19,739 nt of DNA from Bacillota bacterium (lineage in GTDB: Bacteria; Bacillota; Clostridia; Lachnospirales; Lachnospiraceae), in assembly GCA_023434365.1 (NCBI GenBank), contig JAEYSV010000045.1, positions 1 to 19,739 on the forward strand. Reading direction: 5' to 3'. Made by a program: the position numbers and the translations under genes. The notes under the pieces were generated by a model. It searched no databases, had not been told where the DNA came from, and worked only from the letters and a program-made list of their open reading frames with translations. This document shows positions 1-8,013 of the stretch, one piece after another (within the stretch, counting starts at the first letter, position 1; each line of letters begins with the position of its first letter).

Positions 1-230
1 GGGTGGACGAACCTCTGGTGTATCGGTTGTCATACCAATGGCATGGCCGAGTAGCCAAGTTTGGACGGGATAAACGCTGAAGGCATCTAAGCGTGAAGCC
101 CCCCTCAAGATAAGATATCCCATAGCACAAGCTAGTAAGACCCCTTGAAGACGACAAGGTAGATAGGACAAAGGTGGAAGTGTGGTAACACATGCAGCTG
201 ATTGTTACTAATAGGTCGAGGGCTTAACCT
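1..230 (+). rRNA. rrl: 23S ribosomal RNA, 3' end (partial)
   Basis: The sequence matches the conserved 3' end of bacterial 23S rRNA. It includes the stretch around TACTAATAGGTCGAGGGCTT just before the mature end, which I place at about 230 from the usual terminal AACC(T). The 5' part lies outside the window. No 5S gene fits between this end and the terminator at 299-330: only about 70 bases are available, against about 117 needed. Identity is certain; the exact last base is approximate. Confidence 0.97.
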
Positions 231-298
231 AATAATAACTTGGATGATAAACAATGTGTAGTTTTGAAGATATAAACTGAAAAGTATAAAAGATAAAC

Positions 299-330
299 AA
301 AAAAACAAAGCTTAACTGCTTTGTTTTTTT
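299..330 (+). terminator. Bidirectional Rho-independent terminator after the rRNA operon
   Basis: A 13-bp stem pairs AAAAAAACAAAGC (299-311) with GCTTTGTTTTTTT (318-330) around the loop TTAACT. The plus strand ends in a T run, as expected for the rRNA transcript. The minus strand also ends in a T run after the stem, so the same hairpin can end the convergent AraC-type gene, whose stop codon is at 351. Confidence 0.9.
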
Positions 331-350
331 GTGTTTTCTAATAAAAGACA

Positions 351-1214
351 TTATATAGATGATATACCAGAGTACAGCTGAACCTGAGATTTACGATATA
401 TAGTTGGACTCATTCCTATATGATTATGAAAACAACGGCTGAAATACAATTGGTCCATAAAACCTAGTCGTTCCCCAATTTCATTAACTGAAAACAGTGT
501 TGATTTTAGCAGTTTACAGGCCTCATTCATACGAAGTTTCGTATGGTATTGTTGCATGGTAAGCTGTTTTTCTTTTTTGAATGTCGCTGCCATATATTTA
601 TAGCTAAGAAAAAAATGCTTTTCCAATGCACAAGAAGAAAAGGGTTCGTACATATGAGCATGGAGATAATCACATATTTTTTCCGATAAGGAAGGGATTG
701 TTACGATTGCTCTTTGATAAGTAAATATCTCTGTTAACAATTGAAAAAAATACTGATTCATACTCCATTCACGCATCGGGTCATCGGAGTTAAAATAATT
801 TATCAACGCCTTAATAGAACGCTCCAGATTGCTTCCGGATAGCTTGGATAAAAACTTTGGAAGATATATGGAGTAATGGAGCGGTACATACTGCTTTATT
901 GGTTGTTGCGAAGGTGTAAAGATGGGATAGTTCATTTCCGAATTGCTATAAAAGTGTACAAAGTACCATTGTGTACCTTTTGATATTCGTTTTTTTCCAA
1001 AATGATGAATACCCTTTTTAAGAAACAAAAGTTCACCTGCATGGATCTCATAATCGGTATCATCCTCCGTAACATAGATAACTCCTTTTGTTACATAGAT
1101 CATGACATGAAAATCTATAGTTCGATCGGCATGATAAAAAGGCTCTGATGCAATACAAAGGTCGCAACCGTTTACAGTTGGTATGAAATTATTGAAAAAT
1201 TGAATTTCGTTCAT
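351..1214 (-). CDS. AraC family transcriptional regulator
   Basis: A 287-residue cytoplasmic DNA-binding regulator. The N-terminal half (about 30-110) looks like a cupin sensor domain (VMIYVTKGVIYVTEDD, then HAGELLFLKKGIHHF). The C-terminal ~100 residues (about 177-277) form the double helix-turn-helix of the AraC/XylS family, with the signature region IGERLGFMDQLYFSRCF at 246-262 followed by GMSPTIYRK. The frame stays open to 1358, but the ATG at 1214 is chosen because GGAGG lies 6 bases before it. The upstream extension would be an unlikely hydrophobic leader that overlaps the neighbouring start. It is transcribed divergently from the GH127 gene, which suggests it controls that gene in response to an arabinose-containing sugar. 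The ligand is inferred, not seen. Confidence 0.93.
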   Translation of the reverse strand: MNEIQFFNNFIPTVNGCDLCIASEPFYHADRTIDFHVMIYVTKGVIYVTEDDTDYEIHAGELLFLKKGIHHFGKKRISKGTQWYFVHFYSNSEMNYPIFTPSQQPIKQYVPLHYSIYLPKFLSKLSGSNLERSIKALINYFNSDDPMREWSMNQYFFQLLTEIFTYQRAIVTIPSLSEKICDYLHAHMYEPFSSCALEKHFFLSYKYMAATFKKEKQLTMQQYHTKLRMNEACKLLKSTLFSVNEIGERLGFMDQLYFSRCFHNHIGMSPTIYRKSQVQLYSGISSI

Positions 1215-1268
1215 GATAATCCTCCATAAATTGTAGTAAAAAATCCATATAACGAAATAATTAATGCG

Positions 1269-1297
1269 ATTATAATACATATAAGACATAGTTACAA
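1269..1297 (-). promoter_or_regulatory. Sigma-A type promoter of the AraC-type gene
   Basis: Read on the minus strand this is TTGTAA, 17 bases, then a consensus TATAAT. The expected start point near 1262 gives a leader of about 48 bases. No equally good promoter faces the GH127 gene in the same 142-base divergent region, which fits an activator-dependent promoter there. Confidence 0.65.
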
Positions 1298-1356
1298 CCC
1301 AAATATCTAATACGGAAACGAGTAATAAAAATATAGGTAAGTAGCGGAGGGATACC

Positions 1357-3270
1357 ATGAAAACAGCTAATCAGATTTGCCAAAAGGCATATAAGCCAGG
1401 TAGTGGATTTATCGGAAAGTATATGAAGTTAGTAAAAGAAGTAGTGATACCTTATCAGTATGACGTACTATGCGACCAGGTAGAGGGGACTGAAAAGAGT
1501 CATGTAATACAGAATTTCATCAATGCTTCCAAAGCGCTAAAAGGAGAAGAAAATGATGGATTTTACGGTATGGTATTTCAAGATAGTGATGCAGCCAAAT
1601 GGTTAGAGGCTGTTGCTTATTCACTTGGCGTTTTCCCCGATAAGGAATTGGAAGGTATAGCAGACAGTGTTATTGATAGTATTGCCAATGCACAGGATGA
1701 AGATGGATATCTAAATACTTATTACACGATTAAAGATAGGGACAAACGATGGAAAAACCTATTAGAAGGTCATGAGTTATATTGTTCAGGTCATATGATG
1801 GAGGCAGCCTGTGCATATTATGAGACTACAGGTAAAGATAAACTCCTTAAGGTAATGCATAAAAATATGGAGCATATTTATCAGAGATTTATAGTTGAAG
1901 GAGTCGAAGGATATCCTGGACATCCCGAAATTGAACTGGCATTAATGAAGATGTATAGAATGACTGGTGAAATTCACTGTCTTCAGTTGGCAGAGCATTT
2001 TATTAACATTAGAGGGGTAAATCCTCGCTTTTATGAAGAGGAAGCTAAGAAACGGGACTGGACCATATGGGGAAATGATTATAGGAATCATGACTATCAG
2101 CAGTGCAGGAAGCCCCTTAAGGAGCAATCAGATGCTGTGGGGCATGCAGTACGAGCCGTATATCTGTATACAGGACTAGCGGATGTCGTTTCTGAGATAG
2201 AAGACAAGGAATTGTACTCGGTATGTGAAAGACTCTGGAATAGCATTACTGAGAAAAGAATGTATGTGACTGGCGGCATCGGATCGACTGTCATTGGAGA
2301 AGCTTTTAGCGTTGATTATGATTTGCCTGGGGATACTGCCTATGCAGAGACGTGTGCATCCATCGGTTTGATGTATTTTGCATCAAGAATGTTGGAAATG
2401 GATGTTGATCATAGATACGCTGATGTAATGGAAAAGGCTTTTTACAATACAGTACTTGCAGGAATGCAGTTGGATGGTAAGCGGTTTTTCTATGTCAACC
2501 CACTTGAAGTAGTACCTGGAATTTCAGGGGTATCTCCTACGCATAGACATGATCTGACAACACGACCAAAATGGTATAGTTGTGCATGCTGTCCTCCTAA
2601 TGTAGCAAGATTGATTTCCTCTATTGGGAAGTATGCCTATGGAGAAAGTAAAGACACAGTTTTTTGCCATCTGTACGCGGACGGTGAACTGAGTTTTCAA
2701 AATGGGTTAATAATGCGTTGTGAAACTAGATATCCATATAAGTTTCAAGTGACATATCATATCTTGGATGGGCAAAAGCAGATGGCAATCAGAATTCCTG
2801 CATGGAGTAACGACTATTTTGTGACACTAAATGGTGTCTTGGTTGACCAGAAACCGAAGAAAGGATATGTGTACATTAATGTAAAAGCCGGAGATGAGAT
2901 CGTACTTTTACTGAATGATAAACCCTATAATGTCTATGGTTCATCGAAAGTACCAAGGTTAACTGGCTTAACTGCGCTCATGAGAGGTCCTCTTGTTTAT
3001 TGCTTTGAAGGAGTAGACAATGAAGGGGATGTTTTGTCCTTATGTTTAAAGAGAAATGGAAGCATCAAAGTAGCTGATTTCGATGAAACATTACTTGGAG
3101 GAACGGTAAAAATAGAGGTAGAGGCGGTAAAATTGTTATCGGAAACCTCTCTATATTCCATCCACCCTCCAAAGGAAGTTGCATGCACGGCAATCGCAAT
3201 TCCTTATTATACATGGGCAAATAGAGGCGAGAATCAGATGAGAGTCTGGTTAGGAGGATCTACAATATAA
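1357..3270 (+). CDS. GH127 family beta-L-arabinofuranosidase (DUF1680)
   Basis: A 637-residue glycoside hydrolase similar in length and motifs to Bifidobacterium HypBA1. GH127 enzymes release beta-L-arabinofuranose and use a cysteine nucleophile held by a zinc site. Seen here: GEAF with E315, AETC with E331 and C333, and CACCPPN at 409-415 with C411 and C412. E315 and E331 are 16 apart, as are the acid/base (Glu322) and a zinc ligand (Glu338) of HypBA1; C411/C412 correspond to its Cys417/Cys418 pair. There is no signal peptide, so it should act in the cytosol on imported arabino-oligosaccharides. The ATG at 1357 follows GGAGGG. No transporter lies in the window, so substrate supply is unresolved. 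Family assignment is firm; the exact glycosidic specificity is inferred, since some relatives have other sugar specificities. Confidence 0.93.
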   Translation: MKTANQICQKAYKPGSGFIGKYMKLVKEVVIPYQYDVLCDQVEGTEKSHVIQNFINASKALKGEENDGFYGMVFQDSDAAKWLEAVAYSLGVFPDKELEGIADSVIDSIANAQDEDGYLNTYYTIKDRDKRWKNLLEGHELYCSGHMMEAACAYYETTGKDKLLKVMHKNMEHIYQRFIVEGVEGYPGHPEIELALMKMYRMTGEIHCLQLAEHFINIRGVNPRFYEEEAKKRDWTIWGNDYRNHDYQQCRKPLKEQSDAVGHAVRAVYLYTGLADVVSEIEDKELYSVCERLWNSITEKRMYVTGGIGSTVIGEAFSVDYDLPGDTAYAETCASIGLMYFASRMLEMDVDHRYADVMEKAFYNTVLAGMQLDGKRFFYVNPLEVVPGISGVSPTHRHDLTTRPKWYSCACCPPNVARLISSIGKYAYGESKDTVFCHLYADGELSFQNGLIMRCETRYPYKFQVTYHILDGQKQMAIRIPAWSNDYFVTLNGVLVDQKPKKGYVYINVKAGDEIVLLLNDKPYNVYGSSKVPRLTGLTALMRGPLVYCFEGVDNEGDVLSLCLKRNGSIKVADFDETLLGGTVKIEVEAVKLLSETSLYSIHPPKEVACTAIAIPYYTWANRGENQMRVWLGGSTI

Positions 3271-3283
3271 TATCCATATAACA

Positions 3284-3333
3284 ATCAACGGAGTTGAGGT
3301 GGCTTAATATCATCTTAACTCCGTTAATCGTTG
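3284..3333 (+). terminator. Hairpin after the GH127 gene, possible terminator
   Basis: A 12-bp inverted repeat pairs AACGGAGTTGAG (3287-3298) with CTTAACTCCGTT (3314-3325), including one G-T pair. It sits 16 bases after the stop codon. There is no T run after it, so it may stabilise the 3' end of the mRNA rather than terminate transcription. Confidence 0.45.
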
Positions 3334-3437
3334 TAGAGTTAAGGTTTGCTATAAGAAGATATCTTTTAGATGTGGAATGTTTTTAATATATACAGGAAAT
3401 TTAGAAAATGATATAGTAATGTTATAAGATAATATGC

Positions 3438-3465
3438 TTGACTATGAGTTAATAACATGTATATT
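3438..3465 (+). promoter_or_regulatory. Putative promoter of the chemotaxis receptor gene
   Basis: TTGACT (3438-3443), a 16-base spacer, then TATATT (3460-3465). The leader before the ATG at 3557 would be about 85 bases of AT-rich sequence. The rest of the 286-base gap between the GH127 gene and this receptor holds only the hairpin at 3284-3333. Confidence 0.55.
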
Positions 3466-3556
3466 ATTAATAATGACTACTATTATTATTTAAAATGCAA
3501 CTAGTTACATTAAAGGTAAGTATGACAATGAAAATTATACTGAGGAGGAATAGTAA

Positions 3557-5254
3557 ATGAGAATAAAATGGAAAATTGTATTAGCAGCAGTGGCAATTAT
3601 TGTGTCATTGACGTCATGTATTATTATGTATACCCGCTCTGAAGTAAATAGTCTTATGGTATCAGAAAGTACGGAAGAATTGCATAACTATTCTAATATG
3701 GGATACCAGTTATTAGATAAGTCATATGTTGGAGAATGGGCAATTAAGGAGGGTAAACTATATAAAGGAGATACACTGATTAATGATAATTATGATATAA
3801 TAGATGACTTTACAGAAGGAAGTCAGGTACTTGCTACAGTTTTTCAAAATGATACAAGAGTAACAACGAATGTTATAGATGAGAATGGGAAACGACTAAC
3901 AGGAACACAGGCATCGAGTCAAGTTATTGAACAAGTAATTAATCAGGGAAAGTCGTATATAGGAACAGCCGATATTTTAGGTAACTCGGCCCATACATTA
4001 TATACACCAATTAAAGATCAAAATGGTGCAGTTATTGGGATGTGGTTTGTAGGAATTTATAATGATGTAGTGTCGAAAAAAATAAATAACACCATGTATA
4101 TGATAGTGATGTTAGCTGGAATTCTGCTTATTGTTGGTGTTATTATATCATATCTTCTTGGTAATACGATTGCTAAAGGAATTAGAATGATTCAGCATAG
4201 ATTGCAAATGATGGAGGAAGGAAAATTTACGTTTCATTTTGATGAAAAACTTCTTCGACGACAAGATGAGGTAGGTGTAATAGCTCGTTCTACCAGTAAT
4301 ATGCAACAAAAGATTGCTAACATTATTAAACAAATCCAAGAAGAAGCAGGAAATGTTAAAAATATTTCCGATACGACCCATATTAATATGGAAGAGGTTC
4401 ATGAGAATATAGCAGAAATTTCAGCTACTACCGAGGAACTATCTGCCGGAATGGAAGAGACATCGGCTTCAACTGAAGAGATGAATGCATCTACCTATGA
4501 GATAGAGACAGAAGTATCCAATATGAAGGAAAGAACAAGGAATGGAGAGCAGTTAGCTGTTGAGATTAAACAGCGTGCAGGTAAACTTAAAGAAGAAACC
4601 GGGATATCACATCAAAATGCGACTGCGATTTATAATAGAACCAATAATCAGTTGAGAGAGTCGATTAATAGGACAGAGGCTATCGATGAAATCAAAGAGC
4701 TCTCACAGACAATATTGCAGATTACATCCCAAACTAATCTTCTTGCTTTAAATGCAGCGATTGAAGCCGCAAGAGCTGGGGAAGCAGGTAGAGGGTTTGC
4801 AGTAGTAGCAGAAGAAATCAGAGTATTAGCGGAAAACTCAAAGAGCGCAGTTTCGAAAATTCATGAAATAACCAATAATGTATCAGATGCGGTTGAGAGT
4901 GTGGTTCAAGATGCAAAGGCGTTGCTTGAATTCGTAGATAACCAAGTATTGAAAGATTATAAAATGCTTGTTGATACAAGTTTACAATATGACAAGGATG
5001 CGGACATGGTGAGGGAAGTAGTTTCAGAGATTAATATCAGTGCTGAACATCTCTACGACACAATTAAATTGATGAGAAATGTCATTGATGAAATTACTAC
5101 AGCAGCTGGAGAAGGAGCGGAAGGTGCGACTGATATTGCTGGAAAAGTGTCAGATATTGCAATAAAGACAGACGATGTACTACAACAGGCATTAAACAAT
5201 CAGAGAAGTGCTGAAAGATTAGATGAAATGGTTGGATTTTTTCAATTATCGTAG
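3557..5254 (+). CDS. Methyl-accepting chemotaxis protein with a single Cache-type sensor
   Basis: A 565-residue membrane receptor that would pass ligand signals to CheA/CheW. Order: TM1 at about 7-27; an extracellular sensor at about 30-178 resembling the sCache_3 type (ATVFQNDTRVTTNV, GTQAS, then PIKDQNGAVIGMWFVGIY); TM2 at about 180-203; HAMP at about 203-258; then the coiled-coil signalling domain. The conserved hairpin tip is clear at about 378-428 (SQTNLLALNAAIEAARAGEA, then GRGFAVVAEEIRVLAE). The C-terminus ends FFQLS, so there is no CheR/CheB tethering pentapeptide. The ATG at 3557 follows GAGGAGG. The gene stands alone between its own promoter and terminator, so it is an orphan receptor whose ligand cannot be read from the sequence. 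Confidence 0.95.
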   Translation: MRIKWKIVLAAVAIIVSLTSCIIMYTRSEVNSLMVSESTEELHNYSNMGYQLLDKSYVGEWAIKEGKLYKGDTLINDNYDIIDDFTEGSQVLATVFQNDTRVTTNVIDENGKRLTGTQASSQVIEQVINQGKSYIGTADILGNSAHTLYTPIKDQNGAVIGMWFVGIYNDVVSKKINNTMYMIVMLAGILLIVGVIISYLLGNTIAKGIRMIQHRLQMMEEGKFTFHFDEKLLRRQDEVGVIARSTSNMQQKIANIIKQIQEEAGNVKNISDTTHINMEEVHENIAEISATTEELSAGMEETSASTEEMNASTYEIETEVSNMKERTRNGEQLAVEIKQRAGKLKEETGISHQNATAIYNRTNNQLRESINRTEAIDEIKELSQTILQITSQTNLLALNAAIEAARAGEAGRGFAVVAEEIRVLAENSKSAVSKIHEITNNVSDAVESVVQDAKALLEFVDNQVLKDYKMLVDTSLQYDKDADMVREVVSEINISAEHLYDTIKLMRNVIDEITTAAGEGAEGATDIAGKVSDIAIKTDDVLQQALNNQRSAERLDEMVGFFQLS

Positions 5255-5317
5255 ATGTCAAGCTAATAGCTATCTTAATTCATTTTCATGAGATTGCATC
5301 AAATCCTAATAAGTATG

Positions 5318-5354
5318 AAAAGACTCAAAGCAGAATCAGTTTTGAGTCTTTTTT
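5318..5354 (+). terminator. Rho-independent terminator after the chemotaxis receptor gene
   Basis: A perfect 12-bp stem pairs AAAAGACTCAAA (5318-5329) with TTTGAGTCTTTT (5341-5352), with an 11-base loop and a T run at 5349-5354. Confidence 0.92.
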
Positions 5355-5377
5355 ATGTGTAGTATATTTCTTTATAA

Positions 5378-5406
5378 TTGACACATTATCCCATCTGAAT
5401 TATTAT
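5378..5406 (+). promoter_or_regulatory. Promoter upstream of the small membrane protein genes
   Basis: A consensus TTGACA (5378-5383), a 17-base spacer and TATTAT (5401-5406), just after the receptor gene terminator. It would give a leader of about 130 bases before the ATG at 5541. Confidence 0.65.
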
Positions 5407-5540
5407 TGTTATAAGAATTACATAAAATGGTAACGTGTTATAATTCCAGATGCCAATGGTATAGGAAAACCAGATATTTGGATGCAAAAAAAAAATCTAG
5501 TACTTGTGTGGTGTTTTAAATGTATAGTGAGGTATCTAAT

Positions 5541-5867
5541 ATGAAAAGAATTAACATTTATTATGCAATTAATATATTAGGGATTATTGTGTGTATAGTA
5601 TTAGCAGTGTGTTTGTTCGTATTGATTGAGCATAAAGTTTTTATTGGTGTTTTATTTAGAGCGGTTTTCTCTCTCTTGATTATATATAACGCAATATGCA
5701 CATTAGTTACTAATAAAACGACATTTTTAATAAAAAAAGGTCAAGAAAAATATAGGTTGCTTGTTGGAATTCTTTTGTTATTAGTTGGTGTAGGAGCATT
5801 CGTTACAGTCATATTAGGCTATGGAATAAATGGGTATCCACTTTTTGATTGGAGTACAATATTTTAA
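5541..5867 (+). CDS. Small three-helix membrane protein, function unknown
   Basis: A 108-residue hydrophobic protein that I do not recognise. Three membrane segments are predicted at about 8-28, 34-56 and 73-93. A short polar stretch (NKTTFLIKKGQEKYR) separates the second and third and should face the cytoplasm by the positive-inside rule. The last 14 residues (GYGINGYPLFDWSTIF region) are polar and aromatic. I chose the ATG at 5541 because GAGG lies 8 bases upstream; the in-frame ATG at 5520 lacks a good binding site and would add only seven residues. The next gene starts 43 bases downstream, so the two may be co-transcribed. Confidence 0.7.
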   Translation: MKRINIYYAINILGIIVCIVLAVCLFVLIEHKVFIGVLFRAVFSLLIIYNAICTLVTNKTTFLIKKGQEKYRLLVGILLLLVGVGAFVTVILGYGINGYPLFDWSTIF

Positions 5868-5910
5868 GTGGAGATTAACCATATAAGTAGAATACATGGA
5901 GGAATGAAAA

Positions 5911-6381
5911 GTGGAAGCATTAAATTATGATGATAAAGAGAAATTAGAGAAGTTGATTCACGATCTACATGAATTAATAAGTCCAAATGTAGCAAAGAAA
6001 ATCAATTTACCACAGTTTGAGCGTGCTAGCAAAAGGCTTACGCAGTTTTATGATGAATGTAACGAGTGTAGAGAATATACAGACCAGCTTATTAGCTGTA
6101 TAGAAGAGCTAGCTAAACTTGGTAGGGTAGAAGAAATAAAGGAACTTGCCAATTTAAAACGAATTACAAATAATGTGATTGCTCATATGCAAAAGGGACA
6201 CAAATTAGTTATAGAAGGGCAATATATGAGTGTATTCATGCCTGTTGGTATGTCAATAGGTACTGCATTTGGTGTCGCGTTTGATAATCTCGCATTGGGA
6301 ATGTCCATGGGAATGCTCATTGGGGTAACAATAGGTATATTAGTGGACGATGCCTATAGAAAAAAAGGACTACAATTATAA
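5911..6381 (+). CDS. Helical protein with glycine-rich C-terminal membrane hairpin
   Basis: A 156-residue protein of unknown function. Residues 1-105 are charged, helix-forming and probably coiled coil, with three cysteines (C50, C53, C63). The C-terminus has two glycine- and methionine-rich membrane segments (about 106-124 and 128-145) with small-residue spacing such as GMSIGTAFG and GMSMGMLIG. This resembles glycine-zipper helices that pack in membranes. The start is GTG at 5911, with GGAGG at 5898-5902 and an 8-base spacer. A closer ATG at 5904 is in another frame and runs into a stop after eight codons. A membrane-anchored helical bundle is as far as the sequence supports. Confidence 0.72.
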   Translation: MEALNYDDKEKLEKLIHDLHELISPNVAKKINLPQFERASKRLTQFYDECNECREYTDQLISCIEELAKLGRVEEIKELANLKRITNNVIAHMQKGHKLVIEGQYMSVFMPVGMSIGTAFGVAFDNLALGMSMGMLIGVTIGILVDDAYRKKGLQL

Positions 6382-6502
6382 GTATATCATAAAACCTTAT
6401 ATAAAGTGAATTTGAAAGAATGGCTATGTCATATGGATAAAGGTTAGAGTATTATTATAAGACAAACATGTGATTGCCCAGAAAAGATGCTAAGGAGATT
6501 TT

Positions 6503-7309
6503 ATGAAAAACAGGGTTTACCAAATTATTGAAAAGAATGATAGCAAAGATATATTAAATAGAATATTTAATTATGGAATATTAACACTTATAGTATTAAC
6601 AATTATCTCCGTAGTACTTGAATCATTTCAAGAGTTTGCGATAAAGTATAATAATGAATTTGAGTATTTTGAAGTTATATCTGTTATGGTATTTACAGTC
6701 GAGTATTTTTTGAGAATATGGATAGCAGATATAAGGTATAGTAACTATAATAAGTTAAAAGCTAAAATATTCTATGTTTTTACTTTTATGGCAATGATTG
6801 ATCTTTTATCAATACTACCGTTTTACTTACCAATGGTATTACCATTTGATCTAAGAGTTCTTAGAATGTTTCGCTTAACAAGGTTGTTTAGAATTTTCAA
6901 ATTAAATAGATACTCTAAAGCTTTGAATATTATCGGAAAGGTTATAAAGGATAAGAAAGAAGAGCTGATTGCAACAATATTTATTATGGTGTTTATTATA
7001 TTAATTTCCGCAACACTTATATACTATATAGAATATGATATACAACCGAGTGCTTTTCCTAATATTGTAGCATCATTCTGGTGGGCGATAGCAACATTAA
7101 CAACAGTAGGTTATGGGGATGTATATCCAATAACTGTATTAGGAAAGATTTTAGCCTCAATTATTGCTGTAACTGGCATAGGGTTGGTTGCTCTACCTAC
7201 AGGTATAATTAGTTCTAGTTTTATGGATGAAATAAAAAAAATAAGAAATACATATGTCCACATTGTGGTAAAGAAATTGATGATTAGTATAAAGTCGGGG
7301 TGGTTGTAG
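6503..7309 (+). CDS. Voltage-gated potassium channel (Kv-type, six helices)
   Basis: A 268-residue ion channel subunit expected to form tetramers. S1 is about 23-40, S2 55-73 and S3 89-108. S4 at about 115-133 carries arginines at every third position (R118, R121, R124, R127, R130, then K133), the classic voltage sensor. S5 is about 153-176, the pore helix 189-200, the selectivity filter TTVGYGD 200-206, and S6 212-236 with GIGLVALPTG. There is only a short cytoplasmic tail (about 30 residues) and no RCK/TrkA-N domain, so gating should depend mainly on voltage. AAGGAG precedes the ATG. Its stop overlaps the next start by one base, indicating translational coupling to the Fe-S protein gene. 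Confidence 0.95.
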   Translation: MKNRVYQIIEKNDSKDILNRIFNYGILTLIVLTIISVVLESFQEFAIKYNNEFEYFEVISVMVFTVEYFLRIWIADIRYSNYNKLKAKIFYVFTFMAMIDLLSILPFYLPMVLPFDLRVLRMFRLTRLFRIFKLNRYSKALNIIGKVIKDKKEELIATIFIMVFIILISATLIYYIEYDIQPSAFPNIVASFWWAIATLTTVGYGDVYPITVLGKILASIIAVTGIGLVALPTGIISSSFMDEIKKIRNTYVHIVVKKLMISIKSGWL

Positions 7310-8013
7310 TGAGTCGTAAAGAATTAATAGAGTACTTAATTGAAAATGGTGCTTCCAAGGTAGGAATTGCAAATATATCTAGACTATCAAATTCTACTAT
7401 GATAACAGGAATATCAATTCTAGTAAAAATACCAAAGAGTGTTATTAAATCGATCGCTGATGGACCCAATATGGATTATTATGATCAGTATAACTTAATA
7501 AATGATAGGCTAGATGATTTGACTAATTTAGGAGCTGAGTACATACGTACTAAGGGATATGAGGCAATAGCACAAACAACGGATTATGTCAAACTAGATG
7601 AAAATTATCGGACAGAACTTCCTCATAAGACAGTAGCAACGATGGCTGGTCTAGGATGGATAGGTAAAAGTGCATTATTTATAACGAAGGAATATGGTTC
7701 TGCAATTCGCTTAACTTCTATTCTTACTAACGCGGAGTTAGAGTATGGGGAACCGATAACAAAATCAATATGTGGTGATTGCAATCTATGCGTAGAGGCA
7801 TGTCCTGGACATGCAATCTCAGGAAAACTGTGGGACAATCAAACAGATAGAGATGAGTTACTTAATCCAATTAAGTGTTTCAATAAGGCACGGCAATTGT
7901 CGAAAGATAGAATGAATATAGATATAACACTTTGTGGCAAGTGTATTGAAGTATGCCCATATACGAAAGGCTATTTAAATAATAAGAAAGGTGAAAATTA
8001 TGAATGTTTATGA
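7309..8013 (+). CDS. QueG-like double [4Fe-4S] cluster protein
   Basis: A 234-residue iron-sulfur protein related to the C-terminal part of epoxyqueuosine reductase (QueG, COG1600), but much shorter than true QueG (about 350-380). Seen: the family motif TVATMAGLGWIGKSALF at about 108-124, and two cluster motifs, CGDCNLCVEACPG (C155, C158, C161, C165) and a distal C190 with CGKCIEVCPY (C209, C212, C216), giving eight cysteines for two [4Fe-4S] clusters. It is probably an oxidoreductase or electron-transfer partner of the following nitroreductase. A role in queuosine formation is doubtful because the N-terminal region is reduced. I prefer the GTG at 7309, which shares its G with the upstream TAG stop; an in-frame GTG at 7300 is the alternative and adds three residues. 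Confidence 0.85.
   Translation: MSRKELIEYLIENGASKVGIANISRLSNSTMITGISILVKIPKSVIKSIADGPNMDYYDQYNLINDRLDDLTNLGAEYIRTKGYEAIAQTTDYVKLDENYRTELPHKTVATMAGLGWIGKSALFITKEYGSAIRLTSILTNAELEYGEPITKSICGDCNLCVEACPGHAISGKLWDNQTDRDELLNPIKCFNKARQLSKDRMNIDITLCGKCIEVCPYTKGYLNNKKGENYECL

Noticed and set aside
1214..1358. 48-codon N-terminal extension of the first AraC-type protein
   Set aside because: It would overlap the divergent GH127 start and consume the promoter, and it lacks a ribosome binding site. The ATG at 1214 has GGAGG at ideal distance.
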